A stretch of DNA of 64,000 nt from contig NC_065576.1 of assembly GCF_937616625.2 (NCBI RefSeq), positions 11,162,501-11,226,500 on the forward strand, read 5' to 3'. The notes under the pieces were generated by a model that worked only from the letters and a program-made list of their open reading frames with translations, made no database searches and was not told the origin of the DNA. This stretch comes from Mercurialis annua. Its lineage: Eukaryota > Streptophyta > Magnoliopsida > Malpighiales > Euphorbiaceae. The translations under genes and the position numbers were made by a program. Shown piece by piece: positions 52,560 to 64,000 of this stretch. How positions within the stretch are numbered: position 1 is the first letter of the stretch; the number at the start of each line of letters is the position of its first letter.

Positions 52560-55470
52560 TGTCACGACCCATTTTCATGAATCGCGACCGGCGCTAGGGT
52601 ATGGGTAATGTAGTACCGAAACCCGTAGCTAGCCTTTCATTTAACTCATAAACACATAAACCTGCAGAAAACCAATGCTCGGGGGCAACCGAGACTTCAG
52701 CCTAAACTAGCAGTTATAATAATCAACAGTAAATATAACATGCTTATTCAATTCTGAGTCTAAAAATAGGCATAACATAAATAATCCGAAATAACTACAA
52801 AACATGCCAGAGCAATATAACCAGTCGAACCAATCCGACAAAACAACTGTAATAATTGTAAAGACGTCTAGTCAACTACTGCGGTCTAAGAATAAAATAG
52901 TTTGACAGTATATTAAAATAATGGAACCTCCGAGGAAAAGTAAATGCGGAGATCACCCGACTCTCTCAGATCATAACCCTGGGAAAATTGGGAAAACAAC
53001 GGGGTCAGATATACTGAGATGAGTTCATACCACTATCTACATTTATTAAGTGGAAAACCTTTAAAACGTTTAAAACATTTAATAACGATATTACGGATAA
53101 TAGTTGGAACCCTAATCCACAATTCTAAATAGTAATCATAATCCAATAGGTCTGGTCCCGAGAGCTGAGCTACACCGAGTTACCACTGACCACACTTATT
53201 CCAGAGTCCCGAGAGCTGAGCTACACCGAGTTACTCTACCTGGTCCCGAGAGCTATGCTCACACCGAGTTACCACATTTCCATAAATACCTTACCCAGAT
53301 CAATACCGGTGCGCACGCAGTCCTAATGATGCCCATTAGGTAGCACGTTCCAACTAAGAGCCATAATATAAAAACAGTTCGAAATATACGTACAGTATAT
53401 ATATTTAATATTAAAATAACAATTTACTTAATAAAGCGGTAAATAGTAAATATAAACTCACTGCTTGCTAATCCACGTGAAATACTGGCAAGCAACTAAC
53501 TCTGGTTCGCCTCAGAAGCACGAACAGTAGACGAGTCTAGACAAATAAAATAATTATTAAAATCAGACCCTAACTCTAGAGAGTACTAGACACCACATAA
53601 GACTAGCACAATTAACACGTAGTAAATAACAATCCAACGTAACACAAATATATCCAAAAGGTAATAAAGCCCAATTAATATAAGTCTATTGAGTTCCCGC
53701 TTAAAATCCAATTTATAAATATTATTTAATAACTTTAAATAACAAATAATTTCCAAATAGTGGGTTAGCCGAGTTACCAATAACTACCAAGCTAACCTCA
53801 CTTGTCGGATGACCCAAGTCTAATCCGACTCAAAACGCTTATCAAATATAAACCCGAGTTTATCTTTATAAAACAATTTAACAAAATAATAATCCATTTT
53901 AAAAGCGGAACTCAATAACCTCAATTCAAAGTAACCCAAGTTATAACCCCAAAAACTTAGTCATATAAGTCAAATAAAAGTTTAGGGACTAAATTGCACT
54001 TTAGCCAATAAGGGACTAAACTGTACTTTTGTCAATTAGGGACTAAATTGTAATTTAGCCAATTTGATATTCAAACTCGATTATTAGCTCTTGTTTTATA
54101 ATTAAGATAAAATATGAAGTAACCAACCAAGAATCCATTTAATTAAATTATAAAATAAGTTTAGGGGCTAAATTGTAATTTAGCCAAATTATACCAATTC
54201 GTAATTTAAGGTTAAATTTAATTGCCCGAGTAATTATATTAGCTAAATTTAATAAATAACTATCGTTCTAATTTTTTAATTTATAACTCCAAATGAAACC
54301 AAATTATTAGATAAGTGTAACTTCAAGCATCAATATGATTTGAGCAAAACAATTAAGTGATCAAAGCTTAACTTTGACCATCATCAACATTCAAACAAAA
54401 GGAAATTCCCCCGTATAAAACCAATCTGCCATTAACAACATTTAAAGCTTCAATTCTAAACAAAACCTTAGGATTTCAAGCAAAACTCTCATCACGGTTT
54501 AGACAATTTCAAAACCCACACTTAGGCAGCAACCAAGAACGATCAGTAATCAAATAAACAACCTCACAATAGCCATCACCGTATTGATTTGTTTAAAAAG
54601 AAACGAAGAACAATATTTTTCCGGAAACGATGAAACGACATCAAACTGAGTTTAATCAATCAGCAACTAACATATCAAGCTATTTATAACAATTAATGTG
54701 AATGATTCAAAGCCAAACAATCAAGAAGAAATCGGCAGTAACGTAAAATCAAGAACAGACATAGGCAAAACAGAAAACGGAAACCGTACGGCGATTGAAA
54801 CGAGATCGACGGCGTACCGTTCAGCGAAAATGAGGTAGGGAAACGTAGATACGTGAGTCTAGATCGTCAGGAATCAAACGGTTCTGATTTCGATCTAGAA
54901 ACGAGAGAGAACGAACCAAATTACGTAATGCCGTTCAAGAACAAAATCTGGAAATTCAAGAAATCAGAAAACTTACCGGACAGCGATCTTTGGCAGGTGA
55001 TATCAGCTTCGATACTCAGCGAAATGACAAGCGGAAAACGGCTAGGGTTTCAGTGATGAGTGGTGAAGATTTTCTGTTTAGAAGTCGACTTTAAATATCG
55101 AGAGGAGATGGGTCGAAAACGAGTGCGAAGTGGGCTGGGCGAAGGGGTGAGGGGCTGTTACCATTCACGAACGGGAATGGCCACATTTGGTCTGTTCCCG
55201 TTCGAGAATGGGCCTGTTCCCGAACGGGAACAGGCCAGAAAAAGGATTCCCGTTCGGGAATTCCAATTCCCGTTAATTCCCGAACGGGAATGAATAATTT
55301 CTATTTTTTTTTATTTTTAATTTAAAAAAATATAATTGGTTAAACCAATAAATCACACCCAAACCAAACAACTCGAACCAAGCCACTAATATCGAGGTTA
55401 TTTCAAAACGACCGGGAAAAAATGTCGGAATTTAAATGTAAAAAAATATAAAATATTACGGGATATTACA
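52560..55470 (-). repeat. 3' LTR of the Tekay-like element, 2,911 bp
   Basis: Same sequence as 60877-63777. It holds 10 extra bases (GTTAATTCCC, about 55273-55282) in a palindromic cluster and reads A where the other LTR has T at 54871. Three copies of TCCCGAGAGCT(G)AGCTACACCGAG-like words lie at 53156-53275. The apparent frames inside recur in the other LTR and are not genes. Confidence 0.96.
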
Positions 55471-55480
55471 TTCTCCCCAA
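55471..55480 (-). promoter_or_regulatory. Polypurine tract
   Basis: On the minus strand TTGGGGAGAA abuts the 3' LTR start TGTAATATCCCG. It primes plus-strand DNA synthesis. Confidence 0.85.
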
Positions 55481-55587
55481 CTAATTAAAAATTCGTCCTC
55501 GAATTTAACACGACAAGTAAATCACATCAGAACAACACGTAACACAAGTAAAACTACAAAAGTCACAGAAAAACAAGATGTTGTACC

Positions 55588-58500
55588 TCACGGAAATAGA
55601 AAAGGATAGCGATTCCGCATATCCAACTCGGTCTCCCAAGTACACTCCTCTACAGAATGATTGCGCCAGAGAACTTTGACCATCAGAATCTCCTTGTTCC
55701 GCAATTTATGCACCTGTGTATCAACAATCTCAACTGGATGTTCCTCATAGGACAGCTCCTGGTCAATCTCAACACTCTGAGGCACAATCACGTGCGAAGG
55801 ATCAGAAATGCACTTTCTCAACATAGACACGTGAAACACAGGATGTACTAACGACATGTCTGGCGGTAGAACCAGACGATAAGCCACAGCTCCAATCCTC
55901 TCCGAAATCTCATAAGGACCAACATACCTCGGTGCCAACTTTCCCTTGACACCAAAACGAACCACGCCTTTCATAGGCGAAACCCGAAGAAATACGAAAT
56001 CACCAACCTGGAACTCAATGTCTTTCCTCTTCGGATCAGCATAACTCTTATGCCGACTAAAAGCAGTCTCTAACCTCCGTTTAATCAACGGTACCTTCTC
56101 AGAGGTAATCTGAATAATCTCCGCTCCCGAGAGTTTACGCTCTCCGACCTCCTCCCAACAGATAGGAGATCTACACTTGCGCCCGTACAAAGCCTCATAC
56201 GGCGCCATCTCGATACTCGCATGATAACTGTTGTTATAGGAAAACTCAATCAACGGCAAATGAGTATCCCAGCTACCCTGAAAATCGAGAACACACATCC
56301 TGAGCATATCCTCCAACGTCTGAATAGTCCTCTCAGACTGACCGTCAGTCTGAGGATGAAAAGCTGTACTGAAATCCAACCGAGAACCCAAGGATTCCTG
56401 TAACGCTTTCCAAAACCTTGAAGTAAACACAGAACCTCTGTCTGAAACAATAGAAACCGGTACACCATGCAAACTGACAATCCTGTCGATGTACAACTGA
56501 GCCAACCTCGAAGCAGTATACGAAACCTTAATCGGAAGGAAATGAGCTGACTTGGTCATACAGTCAACTATCACCCAGATGGAGTCGTATCCCTGTCGAG
56601 TACGTGGTAACCCAACCACAAAATCCATAGCAATCCGCTCCCACTTCCACTCTGGAATAGGTAGTGGCTGCAGATAGCCAAAAGGTCTCTGATGCTCCAG
56701 CTTCACCTGCTGGCACGTCAGACACTTAGAAACATACTCAGCGACATCCTTCTTCATCCCGCTCCACCAGTAGGTACCCTTAAGATCATGGTACATCTTA
56801 GTAGAACCCGGATGAACACTATAAGCAGACTTGTGCGCTTCTTCCAGAATCTGGTCCCTCAAACCATCTGAATCCGGAACACACAATCTCGAACCATGTC
56901 TCAGAACACCATCCACAAAAGTAAACTCAGAATTTCCATCCTGCTGAACTTCCTCAATAATCCGTTTCAATTGTGGATCCTCAGCTTGTAAAGCTCTGAT
57001 CCGATCAATCAAAACGGGTTGTACTTGCAACTGTGCTAACAAACAACCAGTCTGAGAAATCTGAAAACCATAGCCCGAAGCTATCAAACTGTGCCACTCT
57101 CTAACCATGGGTCTACGCCCAATCTCAGAAATATGAGCCAAGCTGCCCGAAGACTTGCGACTCAACGCATCGGCTACCACATTAGCCTTACCAGGATGGT
57201 ACTGAATAGTACAGTCGTAGTCTTTCAGCAACTCTAACCACCTCCTCTGTCTCAAGTTCAATTCTCTCTGATCAAAGATATACTTCAAACTCTTATGATC
57301 AGTGAAAATCTCACAAGTAGCACCATACAAATAATGCCTCCAAATTTTCAGCGCAAAAACCACAGCTGCCAACTCTAAATCATGAGTAGGGTAATTCACC
57401 TCATGCTTCTTCAACTGTCTGGAAGCATAGGCAATCACCTGTCCATGTTGCATCAGAACGCAACCCAAACCAATCCGAGACGCATCACAATACACTGTGA
57501 AACCGTCAATGCCAGAAGGCAATGCCAAAACCGGAGCTGTAGTCAAAATCTCCTTGAGCTTCTCAAAGCTTGCTTCGCACTTGTCAGTCCATTCAAACTT
57601 GACACCCTTCTGTGTCAGTTTAGTCAAAGGTGCAGATATTCTGGAGAAATCTTGCACAAACCGACGATAGTAACCAGCTAAACCCAGAAAACTTCTGATC
57701 TCGGTAACTGACCTTGGCCTTTGCCAATCCATGACCGCCTCAATCTTCTTCGGATCAACCTTGATCCCATCTTTCGACACCACGTGTCCTAGAAAGGTAA
57801 CCTGATCCAACCAGAACTCACATTTTGAGAATTTAGCGTACAACTGATGCTCACGCAACGTCTGTAGTATAGTCCTCAAATGATAAGCATGCTCCTCCTC
57901 ACTCCGAGAATAGATCAAAATGTCATCAATGAAGACGATAACAAATTGATCCAAAAACGGCTTGAACACTCTATTCATCATATCCATAAACGCTGCTGGT
58001 GCGTTCGTCAGACCAAAGGACATAACCAGAAACTCAAAATGTCCATAACGAGTCCGGAAAGCAGTCTTAGGCACATCTGCATCACGGATCCGTAGCTGAT
58101 GATACCCAGACCTCAAATCAATCTTGGAAAAACACTTTGCACCCTGCAACTGGTCAAACAGATCATCGATGCGAGGAAGAGGATATCTGTTCTTGACAGT
58201 AGCCTTATTCAACTGTCTGTAGTCGATACACAGCCGAAAGGAACCGTCTTTCTTCTTTACAAACAGAACTGGAGCACCCCACGGAGAAGTACTCGGTCTG
58301 ATGAACCCGCTATCCAACAACTCTTGTAACTGGTCCTTCAACTCCTTCAGCTCTGCAGGAGCCATCCGATACGGCGGTATCGAAATCGGAGTTGTACCAG
58401 AAACCACATCAATGCAAAACTCAATATCACGATCAGGTGGTAATCCAGGCAATTCCTCTGGAAACACATCAGTGAACTTATTCACTATCGGCACTCTATG

Positions 58501-60537
58501 CATATCACTACCATCCGCCTCCAAATCACGAACCACAGCAAGAAAACCCTGGCAACCCTTGCCTAACATCCGCTTCGCCTTGATGGCGGAAATCAGATTC
58601 TTAGGTGTCTCTGCCTTTTCTCCCTGAAAGGAAAAAGGTAGATCACCTGGAATCCTGAACTCGACTGACTTCCCTCGACAGTCAATAGAAGCATAATGGC
58701 GTGACAACCAGTCCATCCCCAAGATAACATCAAAAGAAAGAACGTCAAGTACAATCAAATCAGCACATAATTCTCTACCCTGAATAACCACAGGACAAGA
58801 AGGATAGACGACGTCCACTACTACACCTTCAGACATAGGTGTAGACACAGCTAGAGGTTCACTCAAAACAGATGGTGCTCTACCCAATTTCCCAGCAAAA
58901 CAAGTAGAAACAAACGAATGGGTCGCACCCGCATCAAATAATACCAAAGCATCAGTAAAAGAAATCGGAATGGTACCTTGCACCACAGCATTTGATGCAC
59001 GCGCATCCTGAGGAGTAAGTGCGAACACTCTGGCCTGACCCTGCGGCTGCTGCTGCGAACTCTGTCCAGTACCATAACCGTTGGAACCTCTACCTCCGTT
59101 ACCACGGCCACCGAAACCTCTGCCACCAGAACCACGGCCCCGCTGGCCACCAAAAGATGCTGCAGGTTGAGCGTACCCTACAGACTGTGTAAACGCAGGT
59201 CTCTGCTGCTGATAAGATGACTGCGCCACACTGGAGTTAGACATCTGCTGCCCAGATGTCGGACACTCCCTAGAAAAATGACCCGGCTGGCCACAAGTAA
59301 AACAACCTCCAGGAGCTAACTGACACTGACCATAGTGCCTGCGTCTGCAATTCTGGCAGAACGGAATGTTCGATCCACCACTGTACCCGCGTCCTGAACC
59401 ACGGTTACTCCCACTGCTACTGGAACTGTACGGAGCACTCCTGGCACTATGCCTCCCTTTGTTGTGAGTCCGACGACTCCCCCTGTTGGCCTGAGAAGAG
59501 CCACTGTAGTAGTTCCCACTACCATGCTGCACTGGGGCCTGCTGCCCCCCACTAGGAACGTCACTCTTTCCCTTCTGATTCTGGAAAGGGTCAGAGATCG
59601 TCCCAAACTGAACCATCGAATTCTCCATCCGCCGCGCACTATCCACTAACCGAGCAAACTCCATGTTTGTCCCTATCAGCAAAGGAAGAAACTCCGAGCC
59701 TAAACCCCTAACATAACGGTCGTTCACTCGCTCTTGATCACCCTGTAGATCTGTAGCAAACCGCCCCAAACGTACAAACTCAGTAGTGTAGTCTGTCACT
59801 GATCTATCCCCCTTCTTCAAAGTGAGCAGCTTTTCTCTGAAACTCTCAGTAACAGAGAAGGGTAGATAGTAACCTCTAAACCTGATCACAAAATCAGCCC
59901 AAGGCAAAGTATCCATAACTGGCCTGATGTTATCGCGATACCAATCCTTAGCTGGACCCTTCAGCGATATTTCCACAAGCATCACTGATTGACGATCAGA
60001 CGCTTGAATCCTCTGACTGTTGTACTCAAATTCCTCCAAAAAGTCAAGAGCATCCCCAGTACCATCAAAAGAAGTCGGATTCAACTTCAAGTAGGTCATC
60101 ACCAACTCTCTGTCTGTTGGAATATGACCGTCACCAGCATTTCCACCAATACCAGCTACAGCACCAACCTGAGGTTGCTGTTGCTGCGCTAACTGACCCA
60201 GTATATTACACTGATTCTGCAGTAGAGCCTGATTGTTCTGCATCTCGACAACGCCAGCCAAGAAAGTAGTGAAGTCGAACGCTTGCATATTTGGTGCCTG
60301 CTGCACATTCGGTGCCTGAACACCTGCTGCACCGCGCCCTCTAGCTCCACCTCTACCAGCACCAGCTCCTCTGCCTCTACCAGCACCTCTACCTCTGCCA
60401 GCACCTCCACCTCGACCACGTCCAGCATTTGCCTGAACTGGTGGTGCGTTCTGATCGACTTCCATGGAAATCGCATCATCAGCCACAGCTTCTTGCTCTG
60501 CCGCAGCACGAGCACGAGTACGAATAACGTTGTCCAT
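55588..60537 (-). CDS. Gag-pol polyprotein of the Tekay-like chromovirus, intact
   Basis: 1,649 codons in one frame, starting [16 protein letters not shown]-rich N-terminus (38-70) precedes the Gag core (about 150-300) and a zinc knuckle [14 protein letters not shown] (412-425). The protease motif is LFDAGATHS with Asp535 (D-A-G where D-S-G or D-T-G is more usual). Reverse transcriptase has FIDD at 869-872. RNase H has Asp1018, Glu1055, Asp1080 and Asp1123. Integrase shows His1235/His1242 with Cys1272/Cys1275, then Asp1305, Asp1366 and Glu1402. The C-terminus (1600-1645, [27 protein letters not shown]) is a chromodomain of the plant chromovirus type, thought to guide integration to heterochromatin. 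All catalytic residues are present, so this copy may be mobile. Confidence 0.96.
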   Translation of the reverse strand: MDNVIRTRARAAAEQEAVADDAISMEVDQNAPPVQANAGRGRGGGAGRGRGAGRGRGAGAGRGGARGRGAAGVQAPNVQQAPNMQAFDFTTFLAGVVEMQNNQALLQNQCNILGQLAQQQQPQVGAVAGIGGNAGDGHIPTDRELVMTYLKLNPTSFDGTGDALDFLEEFEYNSQRIQASDRQSVMLVEISLKGPAKDWYRDNIRPVMDTLPWADFVIRFRGYYLPFSVTESFREKLLTLKKGDRSVTDYTTEFVRLGRFATDLQGDQERVNDRYVRGLGSEFLPLLIGTNMEFARLVDSARRMENSMVQFGTISDPFQNQKGKSDVPSGGQQAPVQHGSGNYYSGSSQANRGSRRTHNKGRHSARSAPYSSSSSGSNRGSGRGYSGGSNIPFCQNCRRRHYGQCQLAPGGCFTCGQPGHFSRECPTSGQQMSNSSVAQSSYQQQRPAFTQSVGYAQPAASFGGQRGRGSGGRGFGGRGNGGRGSNGYGTGQSSQQQPQGQARVFALTPQDARASNAVVQGTIPISFTDALVLFDAGATHSFVSTCFAGKLGRAPSVLSEPLAVSTPMSEGVVVDVVYPSCPVVIQGRELCADLIVLDVLSFDVILGMDWLSRHYASIDCRGKSVEFRIPGDLPFSFQGEKAETPKNLISAIKAKRMLGKGCQGFLAVVRDLEADGSDMHRVPIVNKFTDVFPEELPGLPPDRDIEFCIDVVSGTTPISIPPYRMAPAELKELKDQLQELLDSGFIRPSTSPWGAPVLFVKKKDGSFRLCIDYRQLNKATVKNRYPLPRIDDLFDQLQGAKCFSKIDLRSGYHQLRIRDADVPKTAFRTRYGHFEFLVMSFGLTNAPAAFMDMMNRVFKPFLDQFVIVFIDDILIYSRSEEEHAYHLRTILQTLREHQLYAKFSKCEFWLDQVTFLGHVVSKDGIKVDPKKIEAVMDWQRPRSVTEIRSFLGLAGYYRRFVQDFSRISAPLTKLTQKGVKFEWTDKCEASFEKLKEILTTAPVLALPSGIDGFTVYCDASRIGLGCVLMQHGQVIAYASRQLKKHEVNYPTHDLELAAVVFALKIWRHYLYGATCEIFTDHKSLKYIFDQRELNLRQRRWLELLKDYDCTIQYHPGKANVVADALSRKSSGSLAHISEIGRRPMVREWHSLIASGYGFQISQTGCLLAQLQVQPVLIDRIRALQAEDPQLKRIIEEVQQDGNSEFTFVDGVLRHGSRLCVPDSDGLRDQILEEAHKSAYSVHPGSTKMYHDLKGTYWWSGMKKDVAEYVSKCLTCQQVKLEHQRPFGYLQPLPIPEWKWERIAMDFVVGLPRTRQGYDSIWVIVDCMTKSAHFLPIKVSYTASRLAQLYIDRIVSLHGVPVSIVSDRGSVFTSRFWKALQESLGSRLDFSTAFHPQTDGQSERTIQTLEDMLRMCVLDFQGSWDTHLPLIEFSYNNSYHASIEMAPYEALYGRKCRSPICWEEVGERKLSGAEIIQITSEKVPLIKRRLETAFSRHKSYADPKRKDIEFQVGDFVFLRVSPMKGVVRFGVKGKLAPRYVGPYEISERIGAVAYRLVLPPDMSLVHPVFHVSMLRKCISDPSHVIVPQSVEIDQELSYEEHPVEIVDTQVHKLRNKEILMVKVLWRNHSVEECTWETELDMRNRYPFLFP

Positions 60538-60860
60538 ATCCTAAGATTGAACAACAACAACTTAATAACAGATATTTCATACCCAAGTATGAACAAAACA
60601 AGCAACTTATAGGATTTCCCAAGAAATCAACAGCAATAAAATGTTCACCCAAGTGAAATAGCATTAACAATTAAAAGCATCAAATCAACAAATAATGACT
60701 GACTCGACGCAATCCTATTGGTGTAGGCAGAATGTTTTAAAATCAAAAGATGATGTTTTTAAAGACATGACAGAATCCTATATCCGCAGTAGTTCCTAAG
60801 ACACAACCAAACTTAACAGAGTAAACACATAGCAAGCAATGGCCTTGGTTTGAAACCAAA
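60538..60860 (-). other. Leader between PBS and gag-pol
   Basis: About 320 bases that should hold the packaging signal of the element RNA. No separate gene is seen. Confidence 0.5.
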
Positions 60861-60872
60861 GCTCTGATACCA
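60861..60872 (-). promoter_or_regulatory. Primer binding site for initiator tRNA-Met
   Basis: On the minus strand TGGTATCAGAGC lies four bases inside the 5' LTR end. It is the standard plant PBS pairing with the 3' end of tRNA-iMet. Confidence 0.93.
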
Positions 60873-60876
60873 AGTT

Positions 60877-63777
60877 TGTCACGACCCATTTTCATGAATC
60901 GCGACCGGCGCTAGGGTATGGGTAATGTAGTACCGAAACCCGTAGCTAGCCTTTCATTTAACTCATAAACACATAAACCTGCAGAAAACCAATGCTCGGG
61001 GGCAACCGAGACTTCAGCCTAAACTAGCAGTTATAATAATCAACAGTAAATATAACATGCTTATTCAATTCTGAGTCTAAAAATAGGCATAACATAAATA
61101 ATCCGAAATAACTACAAAACATGCCAGAGCAATATAACCAGTCGAACCAATCCGACAAAACAACTGTAATAATTGTAAAGACGTCTAGTCAACTACTGCG
61201 GTCTAAGAATAAAATAGTTTGACAGTATATTAAAATAATGGAACCTCCGAGGAAAAGTAAATGCGGAGATCACCCGACTCTCTCAGATCATAACCCTGGG
61301 AAAATTGGGAAAACAACGGGGTCAGATATACTGAGATGAGTTCATACCACTATCTACATTTATTAAGTGGAAAACCTTTAAAACGTTTAAAACATTTAAT
61401 AACGATATTACGGATAATAGTTGGAACCCTAATCCACAATTCTAAATAGTAATCATAATCCAATAGGTCTGGTCCCGAGAGCTGAGCTACACCGAGTTAC
61501 CACTGACCACACTTATTCCAGAGTCCCGAGAGCTGAGCTACACCGAGTTACTCTACCTGGTCCCGAGAGCTATGCTCACACCGAGTTACCACATTTCCAT
61601 AAATACCTTACCCAGATCAATACCGGTGCGCACGCAGTCCTAATGATGCCCATTAGGTAGCACGTTCCAACTAAGAGCCATAATATAAAAACAGTTCGAA
61701 ATATACGTACAGTATATATATTTAATATTAAAATAACAATTTACTTAATAAAGCGGTAAATAGTAAATATAAACTCACTGCTTGCTAATCCACGTGAAAT
61801 ACTGGCAAGCAACTAACTCTGGTTCGCCTCAGAAGCACGAACAGTAGACGAGTCTAGACAAATAAAATAATTATTAAAATCAGACCCTAACTCTAGAGAG
61901 TACTAGACACCACATAAGACTAGCACAATTAACACGTAGTAAATAACAATCCAACGTAACACAAATATATCCAAAAGGTAATAAAGCCCAATTAATATAA
62001 GTCTATTGAGTTCCCGCTTAAAATCCAATTTATAAATATTATTTAATAACTTTAAATAACAAATAATTTCCAAATAGTGGGTTAGCCGAGTTACCAATAA
62101 CTACCAAGCTAACCTCACTTGTCGGATGACCCAAGTCTAATCCGACTCAAAACGCTTATCAAATATAAACCCGAGTTTATCTTTATAAAACAATTTAACA
62201 AAATAATAATCCATTTTAAAAGCGGAACTCAATAACCTCAATTCAAAGTAACCCAAGTTATAACCCCAAAAACTTAGTCATATAAGTCAAATAAAAGTTT
62301 AGGGACTAAATTGCACTTTAGCCAATAAGGGACTAAACTGTACTTTTGTCAATTAGGGACTAAATTGTAATTTAGCCAATTTGATATTCAAACTCGATTA
62401 TTAGCTCTTGTTTTATAATTAAGATAAAATATGAAGTAACCAACCAAGAATCCATTTAATTAAATTATAAAATAAGTTTAGGGGCTAAATTGTAATTTAG
62501 CCAAATTATACCAATTCGTAATTTAAGGTTAAATTTAATTGCCCGAGTAATTATATTAGCTAAATTTAATAAATAACTATCGTTCTAATTTTTTAATTTA
62601 TAACTCCAAATGAAACCAAATTATTAGATAAGTGTAACTTCAAGCATCAATATGATTTGAGCAAAACAATTAAGTGATCAAAGCTTAACTTTGACCATCA
62701 TCAACATTCAAACAAAAGGAAATTCCCCCGTATAAAACCAATCTGCCATTAACAACATTTAAAGCTTCAATTCTAAACAAAACCTTAGGATTTCAAGCAA
62801 AACTCTCATCACGGTTTAGACAATTTCAAAACCCACACTTAGGCAGCAACCAAGAACGATCAGTAATCAAATAAACAACCTCACAATAGCCATCACCGTA
62901 TTGATTTGTTTAAAAAGAAACGAAGAACAATATTTTTCCGGAAACGATGAAACGACATCAAACTGAGTTTAATCAATCAGCAACTAACATATCAAGCTAT
63001 TTATAACAATTAATGTGAATGATTCAAAGCCAAACAATCAAGAAGAAATCGGCAGTAACGTAAAATCAAGAACAGACATAGGCAAAACAGAAAACGGAAA
63101 CCGTACGGCGATTGAAACGAGATCGACGGCGTACCGTTCAGCGAAAATGAGGTAGGGAAACGTAGATACGTGAGTCTAGATCGTCTGGAATCAAACGGTT
63201 CTGATTTCGATCTAGAAACGAGAGAGAACGAACCAAATTACGTAATGCCGTTCAAGAACAAAATCTGGAAATTCAAGAAATCAGAAAACTTACCGGACAG
63301 CGATCTTTGGCAGGTGATATCAGCTTCGATACTCAGCGAAATGACAAGCGGAAAACGGCTAGGGTTTCAGTGATGAGTGGTGAAGATTTTCTGTTTAGAA
63401 GTCGACTTTAAATATCGAGAGGAGATGGGTCGAAAACGAGTGCGAAGTGGGCTGGGCGAAGGGGTGAGGGGCTGTTACCATTCACGAACGGGAATGGCCA
63501 CATTTGGTCTGTTCCCGTTCGAGAATGGGCCTGTTCCCGAACGGGAACAGGCCAGAAAAAGGATTCCCGTTCGGGAATTCCAATTCCCGAACGGGAATGA
63601 ATAATTTCTATTTTTTTTATTTTTAATTTAAAAAAATATAATTGGTTAAACCAATAAATCACACCCAAACCAAACAACTCGAACCAAGCCACTAATATCG
63701 AGGTTATTTCAAAACGACCGGGAAAAAATGTCGGAATTTAAATGTAAAAAAAATATAAAATATTACGGGATATTACA
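60877..63777 (-). repeat. 5' LTR of the Tekay-like element, 2,901 bp
   Basis: This copy should drive transcription of the element on the minus strand. It matches the 3' LTR except for the few changes noted there. Near 63490-63598 it has a dense cluster of TTCCCGTTCGGGAA-type palindromes. The exact TATA and transcription start were not fixed. Confidence 0.96.
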
Positions 63778-63782
63778 ACAAG

Positions 63783-64000
63783 TGTCACCACATTATAATA
63801 TTTAAGTCAATTACCTATTTTAAAAAAAGTAACGGTTGCTTGCATATCATTAATAAATTAATTGATCTATCTTATAAATTATACCGTTTTCTTATTATTT
63901 AAAAAAAATTATATTTTAATAATTTTTTCTATGATAAAATTCTTAGATAATAATTAAGAAATAAATTTTAAAAAATAAAAATACATTTTTAAATTATCTT
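63783..64000. other. AT-rich flank
   Basis: No gene or element border is seen before the window ends. Confidence 0.4.

Larger units (their letters stand above)
52560..63777 (-). mobile_element. Full-length Ty3-type chromovirus (Tekay/Del-like), 11,218 bp
   Basis: Both LTRs start TGTCACGACCC and end GATATTACA in plus sense. ACAAG flanks both sides (52555-52559 and 63778-63782). The element reads on the minus strand: 5' LTR, PBS for initiator tRNA-Met, an uninterrupted gag-pol, a polypurine tract and the 3' LTR. Long LTRs near 2.9 kb and a chromodomain-like end fit the Tekay/Del clade. In the parts compared, the LTRs differ by one substitution, one 10-base indel and two homopolymer slips, so the insertion is recent. 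Confidence 0.96.

Noticed and set aside
53586..53780. Small frames in the LTRs (also 54853-55293, 61903-62097, 63170-63604)
   Set aside because: They recur because the LTRs are copies, lack family motifs and fall in U3/R sequence.
60189..60612. Long Ser/Thr-rich and Val/Leu-rich frames
   Set aside because: They are alternate frames of the GRGRG repeats in the gag N-terminus.

Overview
The window is nuclear DNA from a flowering plant, most likely a eudicot. It is AT-rich and dominated by plant-type transposable elements: L1-type LINEs with plant-style ORF1 proteins, a Tekay/Del-like Ty3 chromovirus primed by initiator tRNA-Met, CACTA, Mutator-like and Helitron elements. The only host-type genes seen are two cytochrome P450s of the CYP96A (midchain alkane hydroxylase, MAH1-like) type. 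No bacterial or organellar signature, rRNA gene or CRISPR array was seen. The species cannot be named from the sequence.

Layout. 1-3.4 kb: right end of a CACTA element, a GAGCCGAAC palindromic repeat, a LINE tail, a tRNA-derived SINE and a hAT-like end. 3.4-4.9 kb: a CYP96A pseudogene (minus). 5-11.5 kb: LINE A (plus; DUF4283/CCHC ORF1, RNase H at the end of ORF2). 12.5-16.5 kb: LINE B (plus). 16.7-17.9 kb: AT-rich tandem repeat. 18.35-19.78 kb: a gene-carrying non-autonomous Mutator-like element with a perfect 9-bp target duplication. 20.65-26.88 kb: a 6.2-kb Mutator-like element that carries a decayed Ulp1/SUMO-protease gene and about four ~185-bp repeats, with LINE E and a MITE nested near its left end. 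27.2-34.8 kb: a LINE relic split by a MITE, then a small CACTA-like element split by 6.4-kb LINE C (minus; 11-bp target duplication). 35.2-35.6 kb: a MITE. 36.8-38.3 kb: a full-length CYP96A reading frame (minus). 38.4-45.4 kb: MITEs and three Helitrons lying head to tail, the middle one holding a CYP82-like exon fragment. 45.7-52.35 kb: LINE D (minus), interrupted by a CACTA element that itself holds a solo LTR. 52.56-63.78 kb: a complete 11.2-kb Tekay-like retrotransposon (minus) with nearly identical LTRs and an intact 1,649-codon gag-pol.

How it fits together. The two P450s look like diverged duplicates on the same strand, about 32 kb apart and separated by repeat insertions. One is frameshifted. 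The other is open throughout but has Gly in place of the I-helix Asp, so the locus may hold no normally working alkane hydroxylase. Target duplications give a relative order of insertion. LINE D came first, the CACTA landed in it, and a chromovirus landed in that CACTA and collapsed to a solo LTR. Separately, LINE C landed in another CACTA. The Tekay-like element is the youngest clear insertion. The most unusual items are the Ulp1-bearing Mutator-like element, the tandem Helitrons with a P450 exon fragment, the Ala/Ser/Val-rich spacer in LINE C ORF2, and the D-to-G change in the intact P450. All boundaries, domain calls and family names come from reading the sequence, with no database search.
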